Below are positions 1 through 7,065 of a stretch of 7,065 nt of DNA, piece after piece (the first letter of the stretch is position 1; each line of letters opens with the position of its first letter). The notes under the pieces are model-generated. The model did not search any database. It was not told the DNA's origin and worked only from the letters and a program-made list of their open reading frames with translations. Location of the stretch: assembly GCA_002391065.1 (NCBI GenBank), contig DGRP01000112.1:599-7663 (forward strand). The letters are read 5' to 3'. The position numbers and the translations under genes were made by a program. The DNA is from Ruminococcus sp. UBA4385. Lineage in GTDB: Bacteria; Bacillota_A; Clostridia; Oscillospirales; Ruminococcaceae.

Positions 1-903
1 GTGTCTGAGCTGGTTGATCTTGTCAGGTCCGATAGACTGAACTGTCATCAGTGACTTTACATAGTCAATGTTAGCCTTCGATGATGCGAACACTGCCACG
101 CCTGCACCCGGATATGTCACCTTAGAGGTCGATGCGTACATCAGCACTCTGTCTTCGTTGCCTGCCTTCTTAGCCTCATCAAGCAGGTTCAGAAGTGTAT
201 CAGGTGTATCGCACAGGTGGTGGATACAGTAAGCATTATCCCAGAAGATCCTGAAGTCAGCAGCCGCAGTCTTCATTGAAGCCAGTCTCCTGACAGTATC
301 GTCAGAGTAGGTTATACCTGTAGGGTTTGCGTACATAGGTACACACCAGATGCCCTTGATGCTATCGTCCTCAGCAACAAGCTTCTCTATCATATCCATG
401 TCAGGACCGTTCTCGCCCGTAGGAATGTTTATCATCTCAAACCCGAACTTCTCGGTAATGAGGAAGTGCCTGTCGTATCCCGGTACAGGACAGAGCCACT
501 TCAGCTTCTTATCCCTTGCCTGAACGCCCCAGGGCTCAGCACCGTTACCTGTTCCGAAAACAGTAAATTTTGCGATGTTATCATACATTATTGTAAGGCT
601 GGAGTTTCCGAGCACCATGATCTCGTCCTCACTTACACCCAGCATAGGCGCAAACAGCTTTTTAGCCTCGGGCAGACCGTCTACAATACCGTAGTTGCGG
701 CAGTCAGTGCCGTCCTCAGCATAGCAGTCAGCGTTTGACTTTACCGCTGTGAGCATTCCCTCAGTCAGATCAAGCTGATCAGCACCCGGCTTGCCCCTTG
801 CCATGTTGAGCTTCAGACCCTTGGCCTTATAGCCGTCATATTCCTCGGTTGTCTCTTTCAGAAAAGCTTCGAGCTCGCTTTTCGACATTGCCTTTAATTC
901 CAT
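1..903 (-). CDS. PLP-dependent aminotransferase, AspT-like (aspartate aminotransferase subgroup Ic), C-terminus cut off by window edge
   Basis: The frame is open from the ATG at 903 to the window edge, giving 301 residues; the family is usually about 420-430 long, so roughly the last third is missing. Seen: LNMARGKPG at 32-40, a family hallmark; RNYG..DGLPEAK at 69-81; GNSSL at 99-103, in the cofactor phosphate-binding area; ANPTG at 192-196 with the conserved Asn193; WDNAY at 221-225, with Asp222 expected to pair with the pyridine nitrogen and Tyr225 near the ring oxygen; and STSKVTYPGAG at 258-268, where Lys261 should form the Schiff base with PLP. This pattern matches the cytosolic fold-type I group typified by Corynebacterium AspT, which transfers amino groups between aspartate and 2-oxoglutarate. 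The exact substrate here is inferred. The start is supported by a Shine-Dalgarno 7 bases upstream; Met6 is less well placed. The gene has its own promoter and diverges from the ABC operon. Confidence 0.9.
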   Translation of the reverse strand, partial: MELKAMSKSELEAFLKETTEEYDGYKAKGLKLNMARGKPGADQLDLTEGMLTAVKSNADCYAEDGTDCRNYGIVDGLPEAKKLFAPMLGVSEDEIMVLGNSSLTIMYDNIAKFTVFGTGNGAEPWGVQARDKKLKWLCPVPGYDRHFLITEKFGFEMINIPTGENGPDMDMIEKLVAEDDSIKGIWCVPMYANPTGITYSDDTVRRLASMKTAAADFRIFWDNAYCIHHLCDTPDTLLNLLDEAKKAGNEDRVLMYASTSKVTYPGAGVAVFASSKANIDYVKSLMTVQSIGPDKINQLRH

Positions 904-910
904 ATCCGTG

Positions 911-916
911 TCCTCC
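911..916 (-). promoter_or_regulatory. Ribosome binding site of the aminotransferase
   Basis: On the minus strand GGAGGA lies 7 bases before the ATG at 903. This near-perfect Shine-Dalgarno fixes the start at Met1 rather than at the internal Met6. Confidence 0.8.
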
Positions 917-942
917 AAAGATGTTTCATTTTTACCTATATC

Positions 943-971
943 ATTCTATACTAAAACTTCTGATTTTGCAA
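943..971 (-). promoter_or_regulatory. Candidate sigma-A promoter of the aminotransferase
   Basis: Read on the minus strand, TTGCAA (966-971) and TAGAAT (943-948) are separated by 17 bases. The -10 box matches the consensus at 5 of 6 positions and the -35 box at 4 of 6. Transcription would start near 936, leaving a leader of about 33 bases with the RBS in it. This is by eye only; other AT-rich hexamers lie nearby. Confidence 0.5.
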
Positions 972-1002
972 GTGATTTCACTAAATCCTGCAAAAAATCA
1001 GA
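959..1002. promoter_or_regulatory. Nested inverted repeat overlapping the aminotransferase promoter
   Basis: TCTGATTTTGCA (959-970) is mirrored by TGCAAAAAATCAGA (989-1002), with two extra A residues in the second arm. Between them sits a smaller dyad, AGTGA-TT-TCACT (971-982). The left arm contains the -35 box, and the small dyad is centred about 40 bases upstream of the predicted start, a position typical of activators that touch RNA polymerase. Because it lies upstream of that start it would act as DNA rather than in the leader RNA. No regulator is identified. Confidence 0.4.
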
Positions 1003-1100
1003 GTTTTTCACGAAAACAGGCGCCCGAATATGAATAAAAAGGGCAATTTGGATAATCATCTTTCAATCCGTCTGCGCCTGACAAGCCTTACAGTCTATGA

Positions 1101-1137
1101 AAGAAAACAAAGCCCTCTGATGATAAATCAGAGGGCT
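1101..1137 (-). terminator. Terminator-like hairpin, active leftward
   Basis: A perfect 11-bp stem (1111-1121 with 1127-1137) closes a 5-base loop. On the minus strand it is followed by the T-rich run TTTGTTTTCTTT. It sits upstream of the aminotransferase and would stop leftward transcription before it reaches that gene. No minus-strand gene lies immediately in front of it, so it may be left from a lost gene or may block antisense RNA from the ABC region. On the plus strand no T-run follows. Confidence 0.6.
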
Positions 1138-1300
1138 CAGTCTGTCGATAAACTCAAAATAGTGCAGATTTTGCCTCGTCAGGTCTGTACATTCGTACAG
1201 ACAGCCTCGGCTGGGGAAGAGGAGAGGAGGGGCTTCGCCCCTTTGCCCCACTGGGGCTGTCGCCCCTGACCCCTTTTAAAAGAACTTTTGCAACAAGCAG
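1138..1300. repeat. GC-rich multi-hairpin intergenic island, probable dispersed repeat
   Basis: No credible gene is seen here. The stretch packs several short inverted repeats: GTCTGTAC/GTACAGAC (1183-1202, 8 bp), CAGCC/GGCTG (1202-1213), AGGGGC/GCCCCT (1228-1242), GCCCC/GGGGC (1245-1257) and GGGGC/GCCCC (1253-1266); the last two share one arm and so compete. The strongly GC-rich core contrasts with its surroundings. Similar ggggcttcgcccc/gccccactggggc runs are familiar to me between genes of Ruminococcus-type genomes, so a dispersed repeat is the best guess. Copy number cannot be seen from one window. Confidence 0.45.
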
Positions 1301-1327
1301 AGCGGAGCGCATAGGTGCTCCGCTTTT
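1301..1327 (+). terminator. Terminator-like hairpin upstream of the ABC operon promoter
   Basis: AGCGGAGC (1301-1308) pairs perfectly with GCTCCGCT (1317-1324) around an 8-base loop, followed by a short T-run (1324-1327). It lies only 14 bases before the -35 box of the ABC promoter and would insulate it from rightward read-through. No plus-strand gene precedes it in the window. The short T-run makes it a weak candidate. Confidence 0.5.
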
Positions 1328-1335
1328 CATGTTAA

Positions 1336-1349
1336 TTAAGTTGACTTAA
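1336..1349. promoter_or_regulatory. Candidate operator palindrome across the -35 box of the ABC promoter
   Basis: TTAAGT-TG-ACTTAA is a perfect 6-bp dyad with a 2-base centre, and it covers the whole -35 hexamer. A repressor bound here would exclude RNA polymerase. The size and AT-rich make-up suit MarR-type or similar small dimeric repressors, which often control exporters of this class. No regulator gene is present in the window, so its identity is inference. Confidence 0.4.
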
Positions 1350-1369
1350 AAGGGCATCTATGCTATAAT
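1341..1369 (+). promoter_or_regulatory. Strong sigma-A promoter of the ABC exporter operon
   Basis: TTGACT (1341-1346), a 17-base spacer and a perfect TATAAT (1364-1369), preceded by the TGC of an extended -10. Transcription would start near 1376, about 20 bases before the ATG. This is the best promoter in the window by eye. Confidence 0.8.
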
Positions 1370-1383
1370 GTTCAAAACAGCGG

Positions 1384-1389
1384 AAGGAG
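1384..1389 (+). promoter_or_regulatory. Ribosome binding site of the ABC ATPase
   Basis: AAGGAG lies 7 bases before the ATG at 1397 and supports that start. Confidence 0.75.
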
Positions 1390-1396
1390 CATAAGA

Positions 1397-2101
1397 ATGA
1401 GCGCTTTTGTCGAATTTAATGACGTTAAGAAAATATACAAAACAGGCGAGGTCGAAATACAGGCTCTCGGCGGTGCAAGCTTTGAGATAGAAAAGGGAGA
1501 GTTCTGCGTTATCGTGGGTGCATCGGGAGCAGGAAAGACTACTATCCTCAATATCCTCGGCGGAATGGACACCCTGACCTCGGGAAGCGTTTTTCTTGAC
1601 GGACGTGAGATATCAGCCCTCGGTAAAAAGGAGCTTACTGCCTACCGCAGATATGATATAGGCTTCGTGTTCCAGTTTTATAACCTTGTGCAGAACCTTA
1701 CCGCTAAGGAAAATGTCGAGCTTGCAGCTCAAATCTGCCGTGACCCCCTTGATGCGGAGGAGGTACTCAGACAGGTGGGGCTTGGCGAGCGAATGAAGAA
1801 TTTCCCCTCTCAGCTTTCGGGCGGAGAACAGCAGAGAGTTGCTATAGCAAGAGCCCTCTCCAAAAACCCGAAGCTTCTCCTCTGCGACGAGCCGACAGGA
1901 GCGCTGGACTATCAGACAGGAAAGGCAGTTCTGAAGCTTCTTCAGGACACCTGCCGCAAAAACGGAATGACCGTGGTCGTCATAACGCATAACTCGGCTC
2001 TGGCGGCAATGGCTGACAGAATAATCACCGTAAAAAGCGGAACAGTCGAAAGTATGAGGCTCAACACAGAAATAGTTGATGTCGAAAATATAGAGTGGTA
2101 A
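1397..2101 (+). CDS. ABC transporter ATP-binding protein, MacB/LolD family
   Basis: This 234-residue cytoplasmic ATPase drives the permease encoded next to it. All ABC elements are visible: aromatic A-loop residue Tyr14, Walker A GASGAGKT (41-48), Q-loop Gln93 in FVFQFYNL, signature LSGGEQQR (140-147), Walker B KLLLCDEP (159-166) with catalytic Glu165, D-loop GALD (168-171) and switch His198 in ITHNS. The FQFYNLV and [12 protein letters not shown] wording and the length are typical of the LolD/MacB/BceA group, whose members work mechanically on FtsX-type permeases to export or extract peptides, antimicrobials or lipids rather than to import solutes. It is led by a strong promoter and RBS, and its TAA overlaps the permease ATG by one base, implying coupled translation. 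The substrate is not known. Confidence 0.95.
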   Translation: MSAFVEFNDVKKIYKTGEVEIQALGGASFEIEKGEFCVIVGASGAGKTTILNILGGMDTLTSGSVFLDGREISALGKKELTAYRRYDIGFVFQFYNLVQNLTAKENVELAAQICRDPLDAEEVLRQVGLGERMKNFPSQLSGGEQQRVAIARALSKNPKLLLCDEPTGALDYQTGKAVLKLLQDTCRKNGMTVVVITHNSALAAMADRIITVKSGTVESMRLNTEIVDVENIEW

Positions 2102-4689
2102 TGCCGATGAAGTCAAAACTCAGAGTATCGACCCTGAGAGAAATTAAGGGCACCTTCGGACGCTTTATGGCGATACTTGCCATAATTGCTCTTGGTGTGG
2201 GATTTTTCTCGGGAGTGAAAATAACTACCGACGCTATGATAAACACTGTCGGCTCTTTTATGAATGAACAGCAGCTTTTCGACTACAGGCTCGTATCAAC
2301 TATGGGCTGGGACGAGGACAACGCAGCAGCCTTCCGAAGCCATGACGATGTGCGCTCGGCAGAGGGGGCGTATTCTCTTGACGTTATCTTCGATACTGCC
2401 GGGGATACAGGCCTTGTGTTCAAAACGCATTCCCTCACCGAGGGCGTGAACGAGCCGAGCCTGCTGGAGGGCAGAATGCCAAAGGACAGCACCGAATGTC
2501 TTATGGACGCAAAGACAAGGTTTCAGGTGGGCGACAAGCTGAAGCTCAGTATCAAAAACCCGATAAACACGCTCAACTCCTTCCTGCCGAGGGAGCTTAC
2601 TGTGGTCGGGCGGATATACTCGCCTTATTATGTGCATTTTGAAAGGGGCTCAACCTCTCTCGGAAACGGCACAGTCAACGGCTTTATCTATCTTGACAAA
2701 TCGGCCTTTGATATGCAGGCATACTCCGAGATATTTGTAAAGCTTGACCACGATATGACGATCTACTCAGATGAGTACAAGGACTATATCTCCGACAAGG
2801 AGGACGAATGGCAGGCGCTTGCCGACACTCAGGCTGAGGAGCGTTATAACCGCATAATCGAAGAAAAGAGCGCTCAGCTTGAAGAGGGCAGAAAAAAGCT
2901 TGAAGACCTCAGAAAGAAAAGCGAAAAGGGAGCAGGCTCAAACATTTTTGCTTCCGTTGACGAGCAGATAGAGCAGGGAGAAAAAAGGCTCTCTGACGGC
3001 GAGGCGGCGCTTAAAGCACTGAAAAAGCCGCAGGCATTTCTCCTCGGCAGAAATACGAATATAGGCTATGCCTGCTTTGAAAATGATTCTCAGATAGTGG
3101 CACAGGTGGCAAGGGTTTTCCCGATATTTTTTATACTGGTTGCAGCCCTTGTATGCATGACTACAATGAGCCGCATGGTAGAGGAAAGACGTACCCAGAT
3201 AGGCACACTGAAAGCTCTCGGCTACTCGGAGAGGGCTATTATGGGCAAGTTTACCTTCTACGCAGGCAGTGCCGCTGTGATAGGCTGCGTGCTTGGCTAC
3301 GGAGTGGGCACAAACCTCTTCCCGAGGGTGATCTGGATGACCTACAAGCTTATGTACATAAAGCTTGATATGAAATATGTGTTCGGCTGGAGGCTTGCAG
3401 CCATTTCGGGAGCAGTTGCGCTTATCTGCTCGGTGGGAGCAGCATGGCTCTCGTGCAGATATGAGCTCGGCGAGACAGCCGCAGGCCTTATGCGCCCGAA
3501 GGCACCAAGAGCAGGCAAGAGGGTGCTGCTTGAACGTGTACCGTTTATCTGGAACAGAATGAAGTTTCTTCACAAGGTATCTGTCAGAAATATTTTCAGA
3601 TATAAAAAACGCTTCTTTATGATGATAGCAGGAATAAGCGGCTGTACGGCGCTGCTTCTGACAGGCTTCGGATTAAAGGACTCGGTGGCAGGCTTTGCCG
3701 AGGCTCAGTATGATGAGATCATAACCGCCGACGCATCGCTGACACATATCACTCAGAACGGCACTATGCCCGATACCCTCAGAGAGACCCTTGAAAGCAT
3801 CAATGCAAAGTATTCTCAGGTTTATTCAGGCTCGTGGGATCTGGTAAAAAAAGACCTCAGCAAGGGCATAAGCCTTGTCGCACCCGAGGATTTTGACAGT
3901 CTTAAAGGCTCGGTAAACTTTATGGATACCGACGGAAAAGCCCTCGAAGCCCCGACAGGCGATGAAGCCTTTGTAAGCGTAAGCATTTCGGAGCGCTGCA
4001 ATGTGAAGGTCGGTGACGAGATAACGCTTCGTGATGAGGATATGCGTGAAATGAAGTTCAGGGTAAAGGCTGTGTTTGACAATCACGTTTATAATTATGT
4101 TTTCGTGCCCCACGAGGCTATGGAGCGTCAGCTTGGCGGACAGGTTGACCTGAACGAAGCCTTCATAAAATTCCCTAAGGGCACTGACATTTCACAGGCG
4201 CAGACAGCTCTCTCGGGAATGAGCGAGGTCACAAACCTGACTCTCTATAAAGACCTTAAAAAGAGGCTGACAGACTCAATGAGCAGTCTTGATTATGTGG
4301 TGCTGCTTGTAATAATCAGTGCGGCAGGACTGGCATTTATAGTGCTTTATAATCTTACGAACATAAATATCACCGAAAGGGAAAGAGAGATAGCAACGAT
4401 AAAGGTGCTGGGCTTTTTCAAAAGCGAGACCTCAGCCTATGTGCTTCGTGAAAACCTGGTGCTGACGGCTCTCGGTATCGGGCTTGGGCTCGGTCTGGGA
4501 GTGCTTCTGCACCGCTTTGTTATGGCTCAGATAGTGGTGGATATGGTAAGCTTCAAGGTGAAGATACTGCCGATAAGCTTTCTCTACAGCGTGCTGCTGA
4601 CCTTCCTGTTCGATATTGCGGTAGATTTATTTATGGGAAGAAAACTCGAAAAAATCAACATGGCCGAAAGCCTCAAGTCTGTAGAATAG
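2101..4689 (+). CDS. ABC transporter permease with two FtsX-like domains
   Basis: An 862-residue membrane protein and partner of the upstream ATPase. Predicted membrane segments lie near residues 22-42, 337-357, 385-405, 430-450, 504-522, 732-752, 785-805 and 825-845, i.e. two 1+3 FtsX-like halves. Each half has an outer domain (about 43-336 and 523-731). The first ends in a charged, heptad-like coiled coil (about 243-308), common in this Firmicute permease group. Conserved coupling segments EERRTQIGTLKALGYSE (361-377) and EREREIATIKVLGFFKSE (760-777) should contact the ATPase. The chosen ATG gives a TAATG overlap with the ATPase; ATG at 2107 has a better spaced but weak GAGTGG upstream, and GTG at 2095 is also in frame. 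All pore and domain elements look intact. The substrate is unknown; export of, or defence against, peptides or amphiphiles is the family-level guess. Confidence 0.93.
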   Translation: MPMKSKLRVSTLREIKGTFGRFMAILAIIALGVGFFSGVKITTDAMINTVGSFMNEQQLFDYRLVSTMGWDEDNAAAFRSHDDVRSAEGAYSLDVIFDTAGDTGLVFKTHSLTEGVNEPSLLEGRMPKDSTECLMDAKTRFQVGDKLKLSIKNPINTLNSFLPRELTVVGRIYSPYYVHFERGSTSLGNGTVNGFIYLDKSAFDMQAYSEIFVKLDHDMTIYSDEYKDYISDKEDEWQALADTQAEERYNRIIEEKSAQLEEGRKKLEDLRKKSEKGAGSNIFASVDEQIEQGEKRLSDGEAALKALKKPQAFLLGRNTNIGYACFENDSQIVAQVARVFPIFFILVAALVCMTTMSRMVEERRTQIGTLKALGYSERAIMGKFTFYAGSAAVIGCVLGYGVGTNLFPRVIWMTYKLMYIKLDMKYVFGWRLAAISGAVALICSVGAAWLSCRYELGETAAGLMRPKAPRAGKRVLLERVPFIWNRMKFLHKVSVRNIFRYKKRFFMMIAGISGCTALLLTGFGLKDSVAGFAEAQYDEIITADASLTHITQNGTMPDTLRETLESINAKYSQVYSGSWDLVKKDLSKGISLVAPEDFDSLKGSVNFMDTDGKALEAPTGDEAFVSVSISERCNVKVGDEITLRDEDMREMKFRVKAVFDNHVYNYVFVPHEAMERQLGGQVDLNEAFIKFPKGTDISQAQTALSGMSEVTNLTLYKDLKKRLTDSMSSLDYVVLLVIISAAGLAFIVLYNLTNINITEREREIATIKVLGFFKSETSAYVLRENLVLTALGIGLGLGLGVLLHRFVMAQIVVDMVSFKVKILPISFLYSVLLTFLFDIAVDLFMGRKLEKINMAESLKSVE

Positions 4690-4706
4690 TACCCGCGAGT
4701 TTTATC

Positions 4707-4739
4707 GGGGGAGACCCTTTTGAAAAAGGGTCCTCCCCC
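4707..4739. repeat. Long GC-rich hairpin after the ABC permease
   Basis: Arms 4707-4720 and 4725-4739 pair over 14 bp with one bulged C, around a 4-base loop. No T-run follows on either strand, so it is not a classic intrinsic terminator. It could act as a 3'-end stabiliser of the ABC transcript or be a gene-end repeat. It begins 17 bases after the permease stop. Confidence 0.5.
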
Positions 4740-4794
4740 AAGCACTCCATTAAGGAATAAATCCTAATTATTAATAATCTAATAGTTATTTTCT

Positions 4795-4823
4795 GACCTA
4801 TTCCTGTTTTCAGGGATAGGTCT

Positions 4824-4825
<2 letters not shown>
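4795..4825. terminator. Shared terminator-like hairpin between convergent permease and recombinase genes
   Basis: GACCTATTCCTG (4795-4806) pairs with CAGGGATAGGTC (4811-4822) around a TTTT loop: 12 bp with one G-T pair. On the plus strand TTTAGGTTTT follows, giving a weak terminator for the ABC operon. On the minus strand the stem starts one base after the recombinase TAA but is followed by an A-rich stretch, so its effect there is less certain. Confidence 0.55.
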
Positions 4826-6723
<1,898 letters not shown>

Positions 6724-6766
6724 GACGATCATCTCTCTTATGACCGAACAAGATCAAAGGAAATGT

Positions 6767-6796
6767 TATATATTTCTCTAAATTTCTGTCGGACAA
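6767..6796 (-). promoter_or_regulatory. Candidate promoter of the TnpW-like gene and recombinase
   Basis: On the minus strand TTGTCC (6791-6796) and TATATA (6767-6772) are 18 bases apart, giving a start near 6760 and a leader of about 37 bases. A 5-bp dyad GTCGG/CCGAC (6788-6792 with 6804-6808) overlaps the -35 box. The match is moderate and the region is AT-rich. Confidence 0.35.
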
Positions 6797-6818
6797 AAAC
6801 AACCCGACGTCTCCAATG

Positions 6819-6850
6819 CGTTTCTGTGATAGAAACGTTTTTTATTTTTT
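6819..6850 (+). terminator. Strong rightward intrinsic terminator without an evident gene
   Basis: CGTTTCT (6819-6825) pairs perfectly with AGAAACG (6831-6837) around a 5-base loop, followed by TTTTTTATTTTTT (6838-6850). This is a textbook Rho-independent terminator on the plus strand. All genes here run on the minus strand, so it would end an antisense or small RNA, or stop read-through from the left. Confidence 0.75.
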
Positions 6851-6853
6851 CTT

Positions 6854-6879
6854 AAGATGTATCAGCAAATGTACATCTT
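6854..6879. repeat. Eight-bp inverted repeat in the element's leader region
   Basis: AAGATGTA (6854-6861) and TACATCTT (6872-6879) form a perfect stem around a 10-base loop, directly beyond the plus-strand terminator. No T-run follows on either strand. It may be a protein-binding dyad; the function is unknown. The rest of 6880-6998 is AT-rich with no supported gene. Confidence 0.35.
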
Positions 6880-7000
6880 CCTATTATTGATATCCCTTTC
6901 AAAAATCTTTTGTCCTATCAAAATCTATTCGATATTCTCGATGACTTATCCACCTCAAACGAATATCTGTATATTACAGTCATGATTACTGCAATAGTCA

Positions 7001-7065
7001 TTAGTACAGGTAATTATCGACAACAACGCACTCTCTGTTATGACCAAGCATAACTGATACTGCGT
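7001..7065 (-). CDS. C-terminal end of a probable tyrosine recombinase (rest beyond window)
   Basis: A minus-strand frame open at the right edge encodes 20 residues ending AVSVMLGHNRECVVVDNYLY and then TAA. The LGH motif followed exactly ten residues later by Tyr matches the box II end of phage-integrase-type recombinases, where the His helps catalysis and the Tyr attacks DNA. Hydrophobic VSVML before LGH and the x-D-N-Y wording also fit. The protein would end only two residues after the nucleophile, which is short. It could be a normal family end or a truncation. Only 65 bases are visible, so the call rests on one motif. It would be a second type of recombinase in the same element. Confidence 0.55.
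   Translation of the reverse strand, partial: AVSVMLGHNRECVVVDNYLY

Noticed and set aside
466..738. Plus-strand 90-codon ORF
   Set aside because: It is the antisense shadow of the aminotransferase, whose conserved motifs are on the other strand.
946..1059. Minus-strand ORF of 37 codons ahead of the aminotransferase
   Set aside because: It has no convincing Shine-Dalgarno, runs through the promoter and dyad, and ends in the -10 box; no recognisable protein features.
1030..1269. Plus- and minus-strand ORFs of 62-79 codons in the intergenic stretch
   Set aside because: They run through hairpin-rich repeat sequence, lack RBS support and have low-complexity translations with no family features.
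2938..3573. Minus-strand 211-codon ORF
   Set aside because: It lies wholly opposite the intact permease; its Cys/His-rich translation is the usual product of antisense reading of that gene.
4707..4739. Classical intrinsic terminator of the ABC operon
   Set aside because: The stem is strong but no T-run follows on either strand; the hairpin at 4795-4822 fits better.

Overview
The window looks like a chromosome segment of a low-to-mid GC Firmicute, most likely a gut or rumen Ruminococcus-type clostridium (Oscillospiraceae). I infer this from the protein families, the strong sigma-A type signals, the GC-rich hairpin repeats at gene ends, and a TnpX/TnpW-type recombination module. The species cannot be read from the sequence alone.

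Left part (1-1003, minus strand): the first 301 residues of a PLP-dependent aminotransferase of the AspT type (aspartate aminotransferase subgroup Ic). It has its own RBS, a candidate promoter and a dyad overlapping that promoter. The C-terminus lies beyond the left edge.

Intergenic stretch (1004-1396): I see no convincing gene. It holds a leftward terminator-like hairpin, a cluster of GC-rich hairpins resembling a dispersed gene-end repeat, a rightward terminator-like hairpin, and a near-consensus promoter with a palindrome across its -35 box.

Middle part (1397-4689, plus strand): a two-gene operon, joined by a TAATG overlap, for an ABC exporter of the MacB/LolCDE/FtsX type. It consists of a 234-residue ATPase and an 862-residue permease with two FtsX-like domains, eight predicted membrane segments and a coiled coil in its first outer domain. 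The substrate is unknown; relatives export peptides, antimicrobials or lipids, or confer resistance to them.

Right part (about 4745-7065, minus strand): apparently one end of an integrated mobile element lying just downstream of the ABC operon and convergent with it. It carries a large serine recombinase of the TnpX/TndX type (542 residues), a small TnpW-like gene just upstream, and, at the right edge, the last 20 codons of what looks like a tyrosine recombinase. Between the small gene and the recombinase are inverted repeats that can form competing structures, plus a hairpin holding the recombinase Shine-Dalgarno. A strong plus-strand terminator (6819-6850) has no evident gene in front of it and may end an antisense or small RNA.

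No tRNA, rRNA or CRISPR array was seen. The most interesting parts are the leader and junction structures of the recombination module, rather than a wholly new protein system.
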